Assembly: GCA_035352895.1 (NCBI GenBank)
Contig: DAOPYN010000007.1
Coordinates: forward strand, 47,007-111,006
Reading direction: 5' to 3'
Length of the DNA: 64,000 nucleotides
Source: UBA5070 sp035352895
GTDB lineage: Bacteria; Fibrobacterota; Fibrobacteria; UBA5070
The position numbers were made by a program, and so were the translations under genes. Positions within the stretch are counted from its first letter, which is position 1. Every line of letters starts with the position of its first letter. Positions 1 through 8,218 of the stretch are shown in pieces. The notes under the pieces were generated by a model. It was given only the letters and a program-made list of their open reading frames with translations, was not told where the DNA came from and made no database searches.

Positions 1-213
1 CAGGATGCTTGTTTCCTTCCTCACGGCGAATCCCCTTTCGATCGGAACATTCCCGAGGTGCGGCACACCCGTGGCGCGAAACGACGGGGGACCCATTCCC
101 CCGCGCTCGACCGGCGACCCGCGATCCTCGACTTCTGCAGGTTGAGAATAACCCCGAAGGGAAATCCGCCGCGGTGGATCCTTGGAGGAGTTCATTGGCG
201 AAACGGTAACGGA

Positions 214-248
214 AACGCCTTCCCGTCGGCGATCGACAGGAAGGCGTT
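214..248. repeat. 10-bp stem-loop downstream of ilvN
   Basis: AACGCCTTCC at 214-223 is perfectly complementary to GGAAGGCGTT at 239-248, with a 15-base loop. It lies beyond the first hairpin after ilvN. No run of T follows on either strand, so it may act in RNA stability or as a backup terminator. Confidence 0.45.
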
Positions 249-260
249 GGAGGTTCCGGA

Positions 261-296
261 CCCTGCGGGATGGGCAAGACGCCCCATCCCGCAGGG
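261..296 (-). terminator. Hairpin after ilvN, likely end of the ilvBN transcript
   Basis: A perfect 14-bp stem (261-274 with 283-296, CCCTGCGGGATGGG and its complement) with an 8-base loop begins seven bases past the ilvN stop codon. Its position suits transcript termination or 3' end protection of ilvBN, but no U-tract follows on the minus strand, so rho-independent termination is not certain. Confidence 0.5.
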
Positions 297-302
297 ATGA
301 TG

Positions 303-797
303 TCAGGTCTTGTCCGCTCCCCGGGCCATCAGGATCTTGCCGGTGCGGACCAGGTCGACGATCCCGAAGGGCTGCAGGAGCCCCAGGACGTGGTCGATCT
401 TGTCCGACCCGCCGGCGATCTGCAGGATCAGGGATTCGTGGCCGAAATCCACCGTGGTGCCCCTGAAGTGCTCGGCGATCTGCAGGATCCCCGTGCGGCT
501 CTCGGCCGGACATCTGACCTTGATCAGGGCGATCTCCTTCTCGATCACCGATTGGCCGGTGTGGTCGATCGCCCGGACCACGTCGATCAGCTTGAACAGC
601 TGCTTGATGATCTGGTCCAGGGTGGATGGATCGCCCGTGCAGGTGATGGTCATGCGGCTGAACTCGGAATCCAGGACGGGACTCACCACCAGGCTGTCGA
701 TGTTGTAGCCGCGCCGGGCGAACACCAGGGCGACGCGCACCAGCACGCCGGGCTTGTTGCGCACCAGGACGGAAATGGTATGGGACGGCATGTTCAT
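303..797 (-). CDS. ilvN: Acetolactate synthase small (regulatory) subunit
   Basis: This is the regulatory subunit of acetohydroxyacid synthase, the first shared enzyme of valine, leucine and isoleucine synthesis; with IlvB it forms the feedback-sensitive holoenzyme in the cytoplasm. The 164 residues match the family length. An ACT domain spans residues ~5-78 (HTISVLVRNKPGVL, then GYNIDSL), followed by the C-terminal ALS small-subunit domain. The start ATG lies one base after the ilvB stop codon and its GGAG-like site is inside the end of ilvB, so translation is probably coupled. The order ilvB-ilvN is the usual one. I see no leader-peptide attenuator directly upstream. Confidence 0.95.
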   Translation of the reverse strand: MNMPSHTISVLVRNKPGVLVRVALVFARRGYNIDSLVVSPVLDSEFSRMTITCTGDPSTLDQIIKQLFKLIDVVRAIDHTGQSVIEKEIALIKVRCPAESRTGILQIAEHFRGTTVDFGHESLILQIAGGSDKIDHVLGLLQPFGIVDLVRTGKILMARGADKT

Positions 798-798
798 C

Positions 799-2517
799 TC
801 AGGTGCTCCCCGTGGGCTTGGCCATCTTCTGCTTGGGCCGTTCGATCAGCATGTCCTTGAAGCCTGCTCCCGCGGGCACCATGGGAAAGACATTGTCCTC
901 CTTGACCACCTCGGCGTCGATCAGGCAGGGACCATCGTTGTACTCGGCGGCCTGCTTGAGGACGCGGCGGACGTCGCCGGGCCGGCGGATGCGGAAGGCC
1001 TTGACCCCGTACGCCTCGGCAAGTTTGACAAAATCCGGATTCCCCACCATGTCCACGCCGGAATACCGGTTGTCGAAGAACAGCTCCTGCCACTGGCGGA
1101 CCATGCCCAGGTAGTTGTTGTTGATGATGAGGATCTTCACCGGCGTCTTCTGGAGCGCGGCCGTGGCCAGTTCGCAGAGGGTCATCTGGAAGCCGCCGTC
1201 GCCCACCACCGCCCATACCGGCTTGTCGGGGCAACCCAGCTGGGCGCCGATGGCCGCTGGAAACCCGAAGCCCATGGTGCCGGCTCCGCCGGAACTGATC
1301 CAGGAGCGGTTGAAGGTGCTCCGGCAGAACTGCGCGGCCCACATCTGGTGCTGGCCCACGTCGGTGGTCACGATCGCCTTCCCGCGGGCGATCCGGTCCA
1401 TCTCCTCCAGCACGTGCTGGGCCTTGAGCCCACCCTGCTTCCCGTAGCGGAGCGGGTACTGCTTGCGCCAGGCACCGCACTGCTTCACCCATTCGGCGGT
1501 GTCCAGCTTCTCCACCTGGGGCAGGAGGGCTTCGATCCCCCGGCGCGCGTCGCCGGTCATACAGACATCCGGCTGGATGATCTTGCCGAACTCGGCCGGG
1601 TCGATGTCCAGGTGCATCCGGGTGGCGGTCGGGCAGAATTCGGCCAATTTGCCCACGATGCGGTCGTCCCAGCGGGATCCGATCGCGAAGATCAGGTCGC
1701 AGTTCATGACCGCCTTGTTGGCGTAGGCGGTTCCGTGCATGCCCACCATGCCCAGGTGCAACGCGTGGTCCTCGCTCACGGCTCCCTTGCCCAGGAGCGT
1801 GGTCACCACCGGAGCCTGGAGCTTCTCGGCCAGCTGGGTGATGGCCTTTCCGGCTCCCGCGATGACGGCTCCGTGGCCCACCATCAGGACCGGTCGACGC
1901 GAGCGGGAGAGGCATTCCGCCGCCTTGGCGAGGCTCGCCTGTTCGGGAACGCCGGGAATCTCGTAGCCGGGGAGGTCGACCGAGTCCACGAACGGAGCCG
2001 TGCAAGGCGACGAGGTCACGTCCTTGGGCAGATCCAGGAGCACCGGGCCGGGTCGACCGGTGGTGGCGATGTGGAAGGTCTCCTTCATCACCCTGGGAAG
2101 TTCGTTGGCGCTCTTGACCAGGAAGGAGTGCTTGACCACCGGATAGGTGATCCCCGTCACATCGGCTTCCTGGAACGCGTCCTTGCCCAGCATGGGAGAG
2201 ATCGTCTGCCCGCACAGGACGATGATCGGAGAGGAGTCCATTTGGGCGGTCAGGATTCCAGTCACGGTGTTGGTGGCTCCCGGACCGGAAGTCACCAACA
2301 CCACGCCCGGCTTGCCCGTGGCTCGGGCGTATCCGTCGGCCATGTGGGTGGCTCCCTGCTCGTGGCGGACCAGGACCAGCTTGATCTGGGGGTGGTCCAC
2401 CAGCGCATCGAACAACGGGATGGCGGCGCCCCCAGGATATCCGAAGACATATTCCACCCCTTCGCGGATGAGGCTCTGGATGATCACCTCGGCGCCGTTG
2501 GGGATCTTCTTGTCCAT
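799..2517 (-). CDS. ilvB: Acetolactate synthase large (catalytic) subunit
   Basis: The thiamine-diphosphate enzyme condenses pyruvate with pyruvate or 2-oxobutyrate, the committed step of branched-chain amino acid synthesis. I chose the ATG at 2517 (MDKKIPNG, 572 residues, normal for the family) because AAGGA sits about 8 bases upstream; the open frame extends 39 codons further, but that part is low-quality and overlaps the promoter region. The N-terminal TPP domain has the catalytic glutamate in VRHEQGATHMADGYAR, and the C-terminal TPP domain has the GDGGFQMT and NNNYLGMVRQWQ metal/TPP-binding segments. It is followed one base later by ilvN and is divergent from the AI-2E family gene. Confidence 0.96.
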   Translation of the reverse strand: MDKKIPNGAEVIIQSLIREGVEYVFGYPGGAAIPLFDALVDHPQIKLVLVRHEQGATHMADGYARATGKPGVVLVTSGPGATNTVTGILTAQMDSSPIIVLCGQTISPMLGKDAFQEADVTGITYPVVKHSFLVKSANELPRVMKETFHIATTGRPGPVLLDLPKDVTSSPCTAPFVDSVDLPGYEIPGVPEQASLAKAAECLSRSRRPVLMVGHGAVIAGAGKAITQLAEKLQAPVVTTLLGKGAVSEDHALHLGMVGMHGTAYANKAVMNCDLIFAIGSRWDDRIVGKLAEFCPTATRMHLDIDPAEFGKIIQPDVCMTGDARRGIEALLPQVEKLDTAEWVKQCGAWRKQYPLRYGKQGGLKAQHVLEEMDRIARGKAIVTTDVGQHQMWAAQFCRSTFNRSWISSGGAGTMGFGFPAAIGAQLGCPDKPVWAVVGDGGFQMTLCELATAALQKTPVKILIINNNYLGMVRQWQELFFDNRYSGVDMVGNPDFVKLAEAYGVKAFRIRRPGDVRRVLKQAAEYNDGPCLIDAEVVKEDNVFPMVPAGAGFKDMLIERPKQKMAKPTGST

Positions 2518-2605
2518 TGTGTACGTTCCTTTTCCGGATCGATCCGTTGGGGTGTCGGTGCTTGAGTTCACCAGCTCCCCAACCTCTACGTTTGCGAACT
2601 TTCTG

Positions 2606-2634
2606 AATATCCTCAGTTTCGCGCAAAATTGCAA
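2606..2634 (-). promoter_or_regulatory. Candidate sigma-70-type promoter of ilvBN
   Basis: On the minus strand TTGCAA (2634-2629) and GATATT (2611-2606) are separated by exactly 17 bases in a locally AT-rich patch between the divergent ilvB and AI-2E genes. That would give a leader of roughly 80 bases before the ilvB ATG. This rests on consensus resemblance only. Confidence 0.4.
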
Positions 2635-2681
2635 GCTCTACATATAGACACCCACAAAAAACCTTGTTCACGGAAGCCAAA

Positions 2682-3797
2682 ATGAGTACCAACCAAGAAC
2701 AGGCCGACCAAAAAGGCCAAAATCCCTCCGGATTTTGGGAGTTCCTTGATCATGGCCCCCGAACTTCATCGATCATCACCGCCCTTTCTGTCATTCTCTT
2801 GGTTTTCATCCTGAGAAGCGTACTGATTCCCTTCATCATTGCCTGCATTCTGGCGGCTTTGACGTGGCCTTTCCGCAACAAGATCCTGAAACTCACCAGG
2901 AATAGAGCAACATTGACCTCTGGGATCCTGGTCTTTGGACTGATCCTTGTGGTTGCCACCCCAGTTTCTCTCATTTCCTTCCTGGCTACCCTCCAAGCCA
3001 AGGAGCTGATGGTCAAATTCGACCCCCAGACGATGGTGCACGAGGCAGGAGCCATTGGAAAGAAGCTGGAGCAATGGGAGATCACCCGCCAACTGGGACT
3101 CACGGAGGAGTCTCTGGCCCCGAAACTCCAGGAAAGCCTCGCCAGCTTGGGTGCATGGGGAATGGATCAGGTCCTGGGAATGGGAGGGACCTTGCTCCAC
3201 GCCCTGGTCCTCACGGGAATCATGCTGATGAGCCTGTTCTACCTCTACCAATCCGGGGACCAGTTCGTTCTCCGACTCCAATCGCACCTGCCCCTTTCCC
3301 GTTCGGAGACCGACGTTCTCCTGGATACCTTCCGCCGCACCTCGCGAGCGATCTTCAAGGGGAATTTCGTCATCGGAGGCATCCAGGGTCTCATGACCGG
3401 CCTCCTGTTCTGGGCCACCGGGCTACCCTCCCCAGCGTTCTTTGGAGTGGCCGCCGCACTCTGCAGCTTGATTCCCGCCGTCGGAACCGGTCTGATCTGG
3501 GCTCCAGGCGCCCTTGTGCTTCTGGTGACCGGCCACACCACGGCTGGTTTGGTGGTCCTCGGCGTTGGCGTGGGAGTCATTTCCATGATCGACAGCGTCC
3601 TGCGCCCCATCCTGGTGGGAAGAGACGCCGGAATGCACGACCTGATGGTGTTCTTGACCACCTTGGGCGGGCTGTCGTTCTTTGGGCCGGTGGGGATCTT
3701 GTTCGGGCCGTTGGTTGGCGCGGGAGTCATGGCCCTCCTGCGCCTGCGGGAACTTCCTGCCGCCTCGGAAGATCAGGAGGCGGGATCTCGCGGCTGA
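2682..3797 (+). CDS. AI-2E family transporter (predicted permease)
   Basis: A 371-residue inner-membrane protein of the AI-2E/PerM family (PF01594). The family is defined by E. coli TqsA (autoinducer-2 export), but members differ in substrate and some are Na+/H+ or other exporters, so the cargo here is unknown. It has paired N-terminal hydrophobic helices (~32-85), a long hydrophilic segment (~95-160), then five or more helices (~165-355), with the family-typical VGTGLIWAPGALVLL and FGPVGILFGPLVGAG segments near the end. I start at the ATG at 2682; a TTG at 2664 is in frame, and the ribosome site is weak for both. The gene is divergent from ilvB and convergent with the foldase gene. Confidence 0.85.
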   Translation: MSTNQEQADQKGQNPSGFWEFLDHGPRTSSIITALSVILLVFILRSVLIPFIIACILAALTWPFRNKILKLTRNRATLTSGILVFGLILVVATPVSLISFLATLQAKELMVKFDPQTMVHEAGAIGKKLEQWEITRQLGLTEESLAPKLQESLASLGAWGMDQVLGMGGTLLHALVLTGIMLMSLFYLYQSGDQFVLRLQSHLPLSRSETDVLLDTFRRTSRAIFKGNFVIGGIQGLMTGLLFWATGLPSPAFFGVAAALCSLIPAVGTGLIWAPGALVLLVTGHTTAGLVVLGVGVGVISMIDSVLRPILVGRDAGMHDLMVFLTTLGGLSFFGPVGILFGPLVGAGVMALLRLRELPAASEDQEAGSRG

Positions 3798-3819
3798 TCC
3801 GCAAGGACTAGCCGCGAGA
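3786..3819. terminator. Hairpin between convergent genes
   Basis: TCTCGCGGCT (3786-3795) pairs perfectly with AGCCGCGAGA (3810-3819). The left arm runs into the stop codon of the AI-2E gene and the right arm ends 8 bases before the end of the convergent foldase gene. It could end both transcripts, although neither side has a proper U-tract. Confidence 0.45.
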
Positions 3820-3827
3820 AGGGAACA

Positions 3828-4925
3828 TCACTTGCCCTTGACCGGCGGCGGCAGCATTCCCGCCGGCGGAGGAGGCATTTCCGCCTTGGGCTCGTCGAAC
3901 AGCTCGCTCTCCTTGTAGGAGGGATCGAGGAACTCGACCTTGTAGGTCTTGGCCAGCTTGCGGTAGTAGCCAGGAACGACGCGAGCGGCGGCTTCCTGCT
4001 TGAGCATGGCTTCGATCGTGGGCTTGACGGAGTCCAGCGGAGGCGTGGAACCGGCCTTGCGATCCTGGATCTGGATGATGTGCCATCCGTACTGGGTACG
4101 CACCGGTGCGGAAATCTTGCCGGGCTCGAGGGTTTCCACGGCCGCGGCGAATTCCGGGACCATTTCCTTGGGGTTGAACCAGCCCAGATCGCCACCATTG
4201 CCCTTGGAGCCGGGATCGTCGGATTCGGCCTTGGCGATGGCGGAGAACTGCTTGTCGTCGGCGGAGAGCTTCTTGGCGATGGCCAGGATGGCCGCGTGGG
4301 CCTTGGCACTGTCTTCCGGAGACTTGCTGAGCTTCAGGATGTGGCGTCCGCGGACCTTGGCGGTTCCACCGAAGCGATCCTTGTTGGTCTGGTAGAAGCT
4401 GTCGATGCGCTCGGGAGTGATCTTGAGGGAATCGGCCAGGACGGATTCCAGGAGCTGGTTTTGAAGCAGCTGCTTGGAGATCTTCTCGCGGACCGAAGCG
4501 GGAGTGTCGCCGGCCTGGGCCAGAGCGGCCAGAAGCTGGGCGGAATCCTTGAACTGGGCGGTCACGGCCTTGTAGATGCTGTCGACCTTGCGATCGTCCA
4601 CGGCGATCTTCTTGGCAACCACCTCGCGCTCGAAGATGGCCTGCATGATCAGCTGGGCCGTGGCTTGGCGACGGATGGGAGCGGCGGCCTGGTCGAAGCT
4701 GATTCCCTTGGCATTGGCCTCCTGGGCGATCTGCATGAGCATGGGCTGCAGGAGCTTGTCGATCTGGCCCTTGGTCACTCCGACGGTGTCGAATCCAGCG
4801 ACGATCGCGGTGGAGTCGCCGGCGGGTGCCTTGAACTTGTTGGCCTGGGAAGCCGAGGACTTGGCCCCGGTACGGCAGGCGCCGAGCAGGAGCAGCAGTG
4901 AGAGGATGAACAGCGGTTTGCGCAC
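3828..4925 (-). CDS. Peptidyl-prolyl isomerase lipoprotein, SurA/PrsA-like
   Basis: A periplasmic or membrane-anchored foldase. The preferred GTG start at 4925 gives 365 residues with a textbook lipoprotein signal (hydrophobic core followed by LLGAC, cysteine at residue 17); an ATG 15 codons upstream is an alternative with a longer N terminus. A SurA-type chaperone region (~40-180) has 'QAAAPIRRQATAQLIMQ'-like helices. A parvulin (PF00639) rotamase domain (~185-300) contains VRGRHILKLSKS, the GGDLGWF signature and YGWHIIQIQDR. The C-terminal tail is proline-rich. It probably helps fold secreted or outer-membrane proteins, of which this genome segment encodes several. A divergent promoter is presumably shared with the SH3-like gene. 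Confidence 0.88.
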   Translation of the reverse strand: MRKPLFILSLLLLLGACRTGAKSSASQANKFKAPAGDSTAIVAGFDTVGVTKGQIDKLLQPMLMQIAQEANAKGISFDQAAAPIRRQATAQLIMQAIFEREVVAKKIAVDDRKVDSIYKAVTAQFKDSAQLLAALAQAGDTPASVREKISKQLLQNQLLESVLADSLKITPERIDSFYQTNKDRFGGTAKVRGRHILKLSKSPEDSAKAHAAILAIAKKLSADDKQFSAIAKAESDDPGSKGNGGDLGWFNPKEMVPEFAAAVETLEPGKISAPVRTQYGWHIIQIQDRKAGSTPPLDSVKPTIEAMLKQEAAARVVPGYYRKLAKTYKVEFLDPSYKESELFDEPKAEMPPPPAGMLPPPVKGK

Positions 4926-5078
4926 GGATGTGCCCTTTCGTTTGGGAGGGAGGCATCGTAAAGTACTCATCCGGAGCACGAGTTCCACTCCTCCATGGAG
5001 ATGGCCTCGAGCTGGAAACGTCGAATCGAGGTATATTCCATTCGCAGATCACCGTTCAATACGGGAAGGATTTCTCCC

Positions 5079-5543
5079 ATGTGGCTCCAGCGATGGATCG
5101 TCTTGACAATGGTTTTCGCGATTTCCACCGCGTTCGCGGAAGATCGCACGTTGCTTGTCTCCAAGGCCGGCAAGATCCCGTTATGGCTCTCCGCCGAACA
5201 CAAATCCGACGAAGCCCCCCTGCAGATGGTGGAAGAAGGCGACTTGCTCCACCAGGAGGACGCCAAGGGCGACTTCCTCTTCGTGGTGACCAAGAACAAC
5301 GTGAAGGGATGGGTGGAAGCCTCCAAGGTCCATGTCTACGACAAGGTCGTGGGCACCACCGTGAACCTCAACGACATCAAGGTCAACGGCGCCTTGGACA
5401 ATCCGGGCGACGTGTACATCCTGACGGACGATTCGAAGATTCCGCCGGAAGGATTCTACATCCTGCGCGACATGACCGCCATGATCCTCTCCGACCCCAT
5501 CGATCGCGAGACCTTGGAGCGGAAGAACAAGGAAAATTTCTAG
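5079..5543 (+). CDS. Secreted SH3-like domain protein
   Basis: A 154-residue exported protein. I start at ATG 5079 because AAGGA lies about 8 bases upstream and the next residues form a clean Sec signal peptide ending in AFA. The mature part begins with a bacterial SH3-like fold (residues ~25-90: strands around LLVSKAGKIPLW, EEGDLLHQED and VVTKNNVKGWVEASKV), the type often used for cell-wall or protein binding. The C-terminal 55 residues are not recognisable. It is convergent with the phosphatase/radical SAM operon, with only 16 bases between them. The function is unknown. Confidence 0.7.
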   Translation: MWLQRWIVLTMVFAISTAFAEDRTLLVSKAGKIPLWLSAEHKSDEAPLQMVEEGDLLHQEDAKGDFLFVVTKNNVKGWVEASKVHVYDKVVGTTVNLNDIKVNGALDNPGDVYILTDDSKIPPEGFYILRDMTAMILSDPIDRETLERKNKENF

Positions 5544-5559
5544 GCGGTCCCCTCCGCGG

Positions 5560-6165
5560 TCAGGGTGAAGGGGTGATCCCGAGCTCCTTCTGGATCATGG
5601 GAACGTCGAGCTTTCCAAGGGTCACGGGCAACTTGGGATAGAATCGCTTGTGGTAGCCGAAGCCACCCAATTTGAATTCCTCCACGGCGTCGGAAGTGCT
5701 CCATCCCTGGAAGATCATCCGGTATCCAGCCACGGTGAATCCGGTACGGTCGGATCCATGCCAGCAATGCACCAGGACAGGCTTCTTCGCATCGCGGATC
5801 CGCCCCAGGATCCGGACCATGTCGTCGCGTTCGAGCGAACCCGCCGCCACCGGATCGTGGACGAGCACGAACCCGGCCTGGGCCAGTTTCTCGTCGTCCT
5901 GATGGTATTCCCGCAAATTCAGGATGGTCTGGATCCCCAATGCCTTCAGGTCGGGGATGTCGGCGGCGGTCGGTTGCTCGGAACGGTACAGATCCTGCGA
6001 CACCTTGAAGCAGTTTCCCAACGTGGTCCCCACCACCGGCTGGGCCCACTGGACAGGTCGGACCCTGGGGCCTTCGGCCAGCCCCATGGAAGCCGCCCCC
6101 AGGAGGACGACCCCCACGCGACTGGACCGGATGCGGCGAACCTTGGAGGATCTGGGTGTTTTCAT
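5560..6165 (-). CDS. Exported tyrosine/dual-specificity phosphatase-like protein
   Basis: The protein (201 residues) carries the cysteine-phosphatase loop HCWHGSDRTG (CX5R) at about residue 137, preceded by a possible general-acid aspartate, as in DSP-like phosphatases. The start ATG at 6165 has GGGAG about 8-10 bases upstream. It opens with a basic stretch and a hydrophobic run (VGVVLLGAASMGLAEG), which suggests export. The start overlaps the stop of the upstream radical SAM gene (ATGA), so the two are an operon. The substrate (phosphotyrosine, phosphoinositide or other) cannot be told from sequence. Confidence 0.75.
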   Translation of the reverse strand: MKTPRSSKVRRIRSSRVGVVLLGAASMGLAEGPRVRPVQWAQPVVGTTLGNCFKVSQDLYRSEQPTAADIPDLKALGIQTILNLREYHQDDEKLAQAGFVLVHDPVAAGSLERDDMVRILGRIRDAKKPVLVHCWHGSDRTGFTVAGYRMIFQGWSTSDAVEEFKLGGFGYHKRFYPKLPVTLGKLDVPMIQKELGITPSP

Positions 6166-7076
6166 GGGCTTTCTCCCGGATCGCCGATGGATCCGTTGTC
6201 GATGCCTCCATGGACGTCCACGGAGAGGGAAAGGGACTGCCTGACGCGCGAAGCCACCTGCTCGAGCCATTCCAAAGGCAGCGGATGACACCCGCTCTTG
6301 GCGGTTGCGCGCGCCACCGTGTGCAATTGCACCCCCAGAAGGGGGCGTTTGCGGAGGATGTCCGCCAGATGCCCCATCCAAGCTTCGATCTCCGGCGGAT
6401 CGGGAATCCGATCGTGGTAGCGGAAGAACAAGGTCTGGATGCGCAAGGGGATTTCCGCAGGGCATCCAGCCAGGTTCGAGACCACCCGCGAGAGGGGCAC
6501 GCGGGATGCGTTGACCAGATCATGGAATGGTTGCGTTCCGGCGTCCAGCTTGCCCCAGACCTCCCCCGCCCCCTCCTGGCAGAGGAACCCGAGCCCTTCC
6601 CTGACCCTGGGGCTGTCCAACGACGTGGCATTGGTGATGACCACCAGACGGAGATCCTCTCCGCCCAGGGCCAGCCATCGCCTCCGGGACTCGGCCATCG
6701 AACGGCAGACCTCGGGGAACTCCCTGCGCAAGGTGGGTTCGCCATCCCCGGAGAGGGCGATGTCGGTCAATTTCCGTCGAGATGGATCCACCCCCGGGTA
6801 GAGTTCCTCCAGCCCCGTGCGGCGCATGCGCTCCAGGAGCGATTCCAGTTCGGTGGCCACCCCGGCCGGATCCACCTCTCCGGAAGGCGCCACTCCGCGA
6901 CGGTCCACCTGGCAGTAGGGGCAGTCGTAGTTGCAGATCTTGTCGGGGTTGAGATTCACCCCGATGGAGATCCCCCCCGAACGGCGCGACAGCACGGGAT
7001 ACACCCAGCGGAACGACTCGTGGACGCGCGGATGGTTCGCGTGGGCCCGCGCGATCGGGTCGGAGCTCGTGTTCAT
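6162..7076 (-). CDS. Radical SAM protein, COG0731-like
   Basis: A 304-residue radical S-adenosylmethionine enzyme. The 4Fe-4S-binding CX3CX2C motif is CNYDCPYC near residue 44, with a GEPTL motif (SGDGEPTL) for SAM binding. The surrounding VNLNPDKICNYDCPYCQV fits the COG0731 group, whose best-known relatives are tRNA wyosine enzymes, but this bacterial branch has no assigned reaction. The ATG at 7076 was chosen as the first in-frame methionine that leaves room for the divergent ribD promoter. It shares ATGA with the downstream phosphatase gene. Confidence 0.75.
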   Translation of the reverse strand: MNTSSDPIARAHANHPRVHESFRWVYPVLSRRSGGISIGVNLNPDKICNYDCPYCQVDRRGVAPSGEVDPAGVATELESLLERMRRTGLEELYPGVDPSRRKLTDIALSGDGEPTLRREFPEVCRSMAESRRRWLALGGEDLRLVVITNATSLDSPRVREGLGFLCQEGAGEVWGKLDAGTQPFHDLVNASRVPLSRVVSNLAGCPAEIPLRIQTLFFRYHDRIPDPPEIEAWMGHLADILRKRPLLGVQLHTVARATAKSGCHPLPLEWLEQVASRVRQSLSLSVDVHGGIDNGSIGDPGESP

Positions 7077-7153
7077 CGGATCCTGCGCATCGCCCAAGGG
7101 ACTGGAACCTTTCCTCTCCCGGCCTCCGACATGGAACCGGTCGTCTCGGTGGA

Positions 7154-8218
7154 ATGTACCTATGCGCAATGGATCCGAACCTGAACCGCTGGATGGAAGA
7201 AACCTTCGCCCTGGCCCTGGCCGCCCGCGGAACCACCCTCCCCAATCCCGCCGTCGGGTGCATCGTCCTCGACCGGACCGGCAAGCCCTTGGCCAAGGCA
7301 TCCACGCATCCGGGCGGACGCCCCCATGCCGAACGCGCCGCATTGGAGAAGGCGGGCGGCAAGGCCCGCGGCGGCACGCTTCTGGCCACGCTGGAGCCCT
7401 GCGTCGCCTTTCCCGGCAAGAAGAGCCCTCCCTGCGCCGCGGCCATCATCCTTTCCGGAGTGGAGACCGTCGTGGTGGGTGCCCGCGACCCCAACCCCAT
7501 GGTGGCCGGCAAGGGGATCCACGCGATGCGCAAGGCGGGGATCGAGGTGATCGAATCCCCCCTGGAAGGTCGCATCCCGGACTTCTACGCCGGATTTGGA
7601 CATTTCCTGGCAACGAAGAGACCTCGGACGACCCTGAAGGCCGCCCTTTCCGCCGACGGCATGGCCACCGCCAAGGCGGGCTCGCGTACCGCCATCACCG
7701 GCCCCCAGGCGCGCGCCTTCGTCCATTCCCTGCGGGCGGTCTCCGACCTGGTCCTGGTGGGCGGCGCCACCGCCCTCGCCGACGATCCGGAACTCACCGT
7801 CCGCGACGCTCCCGGAAGATCGCCGCGCCGCGCCGTGCTGTGGCCTCGCGCTGGCCTGCCCGGACACCTCAAGCTGTTCCAGGCTCCGGGCTGCCTGGCG
7901 ATCGGCTGCGGTCCACGACCGCAATCCCTGCCCGCCACCGCGCAATGGCTGGAAGTGCCTTCGGACGGGACACATCCCTCGCTGGCCGCGCTGCTGGACG
8001 CCCTGGGTGCCCAAGGGTTCCACGATCTGCTCGTGGAACCCGGACCGACCCTCGCCAAGGCGTTCCTGGACACGGGCACCTGGGACAGATTCTGGCTGAT
8101 CCGCTCCCCCACCTCCCTGGGAGGGGGAGCTGCGTTCGATCTGGCCGGAATGCCCGGAGAGGTCCGTTCCACCCTGGCCCTGGGAGGCGACAGGGCGGAA
8201 CTCCACCTGCGGAGCTAG
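7154..8218 (+). CDS. ribD: Bifunctional riboflavin biosynthesis deaminase/reductase
   Basis: RibD deaminates diaminohydroxyphosphoribosylamino-pyrimidine and then reduces the ribosyl side chain in riboflavin synthesis. The N-terminal cytidine-deaminase-like domain (to ~145) has the zinc site PHAERAAL plus LEPCVAFPGKKSPPC. The C-terminal RibD_C reductase domain (~150-350) starts at PRTTLKAALSADG. At 354 residues the length is normal. An in-frame ATG at 7169 is an equally good start. Its TAG stop is the other strand of the TAG of the convergent phosphofructokinase gene: both lie in one CTAG at 8215-8218. Other rib genes are not in the window. Confidence 0.92.
   Translation: MYLCAMDPNLNRWMEETFALALAARGTTLPNPAVGCIVLDRTGKPLAKASTHPGGRPHAERAALEKAGGKARGGTLLATLEPCVAFPGKKSPPCAAAIILSGVETVVVGARDPNPMVAGKGIHAMRKAGIEVIESPLEGRIPDFYAGFGHFLATKRPRTTLKAALSADGMATAKAGSRTAITGPQARAFVHSLRAVSDLVLVGGATALADDPELTVRDAPGRSPRRAVLWPRAGLPGHLKLFQAPGCLAIGCGPRPQSLPATAQWLEVPSDGTHPSLAALLDALGAQGFHDLLVEPGPTLAKAFLDTGTWDRFWLIRSPTSLGGGAAFDLAGMPGEVRSTLALGGDRAELHLRS

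Larger units (their letters stand above)
1..302. other. Intergenic stretch without a supported gene
   Basis: No open frame here has a ribosome binding site or a recognisable protein; the short frames look like chance products of GC-rich DNA. The only structure I see is two strong inverted repeats in the right half, listed separately, which lie just downstream of the ilvBN operon on the minus strand. Bases 1-213 show nothing I can support. Confidence 0.5.

Noticed and set aside
754..2565. 603-codon plus-strand frame over ilvB
   Set aside because: It is the antisense shadow of ilvB; its composition is biased to His/Gly/Leu/Val, as expected from codon-position GC bias.
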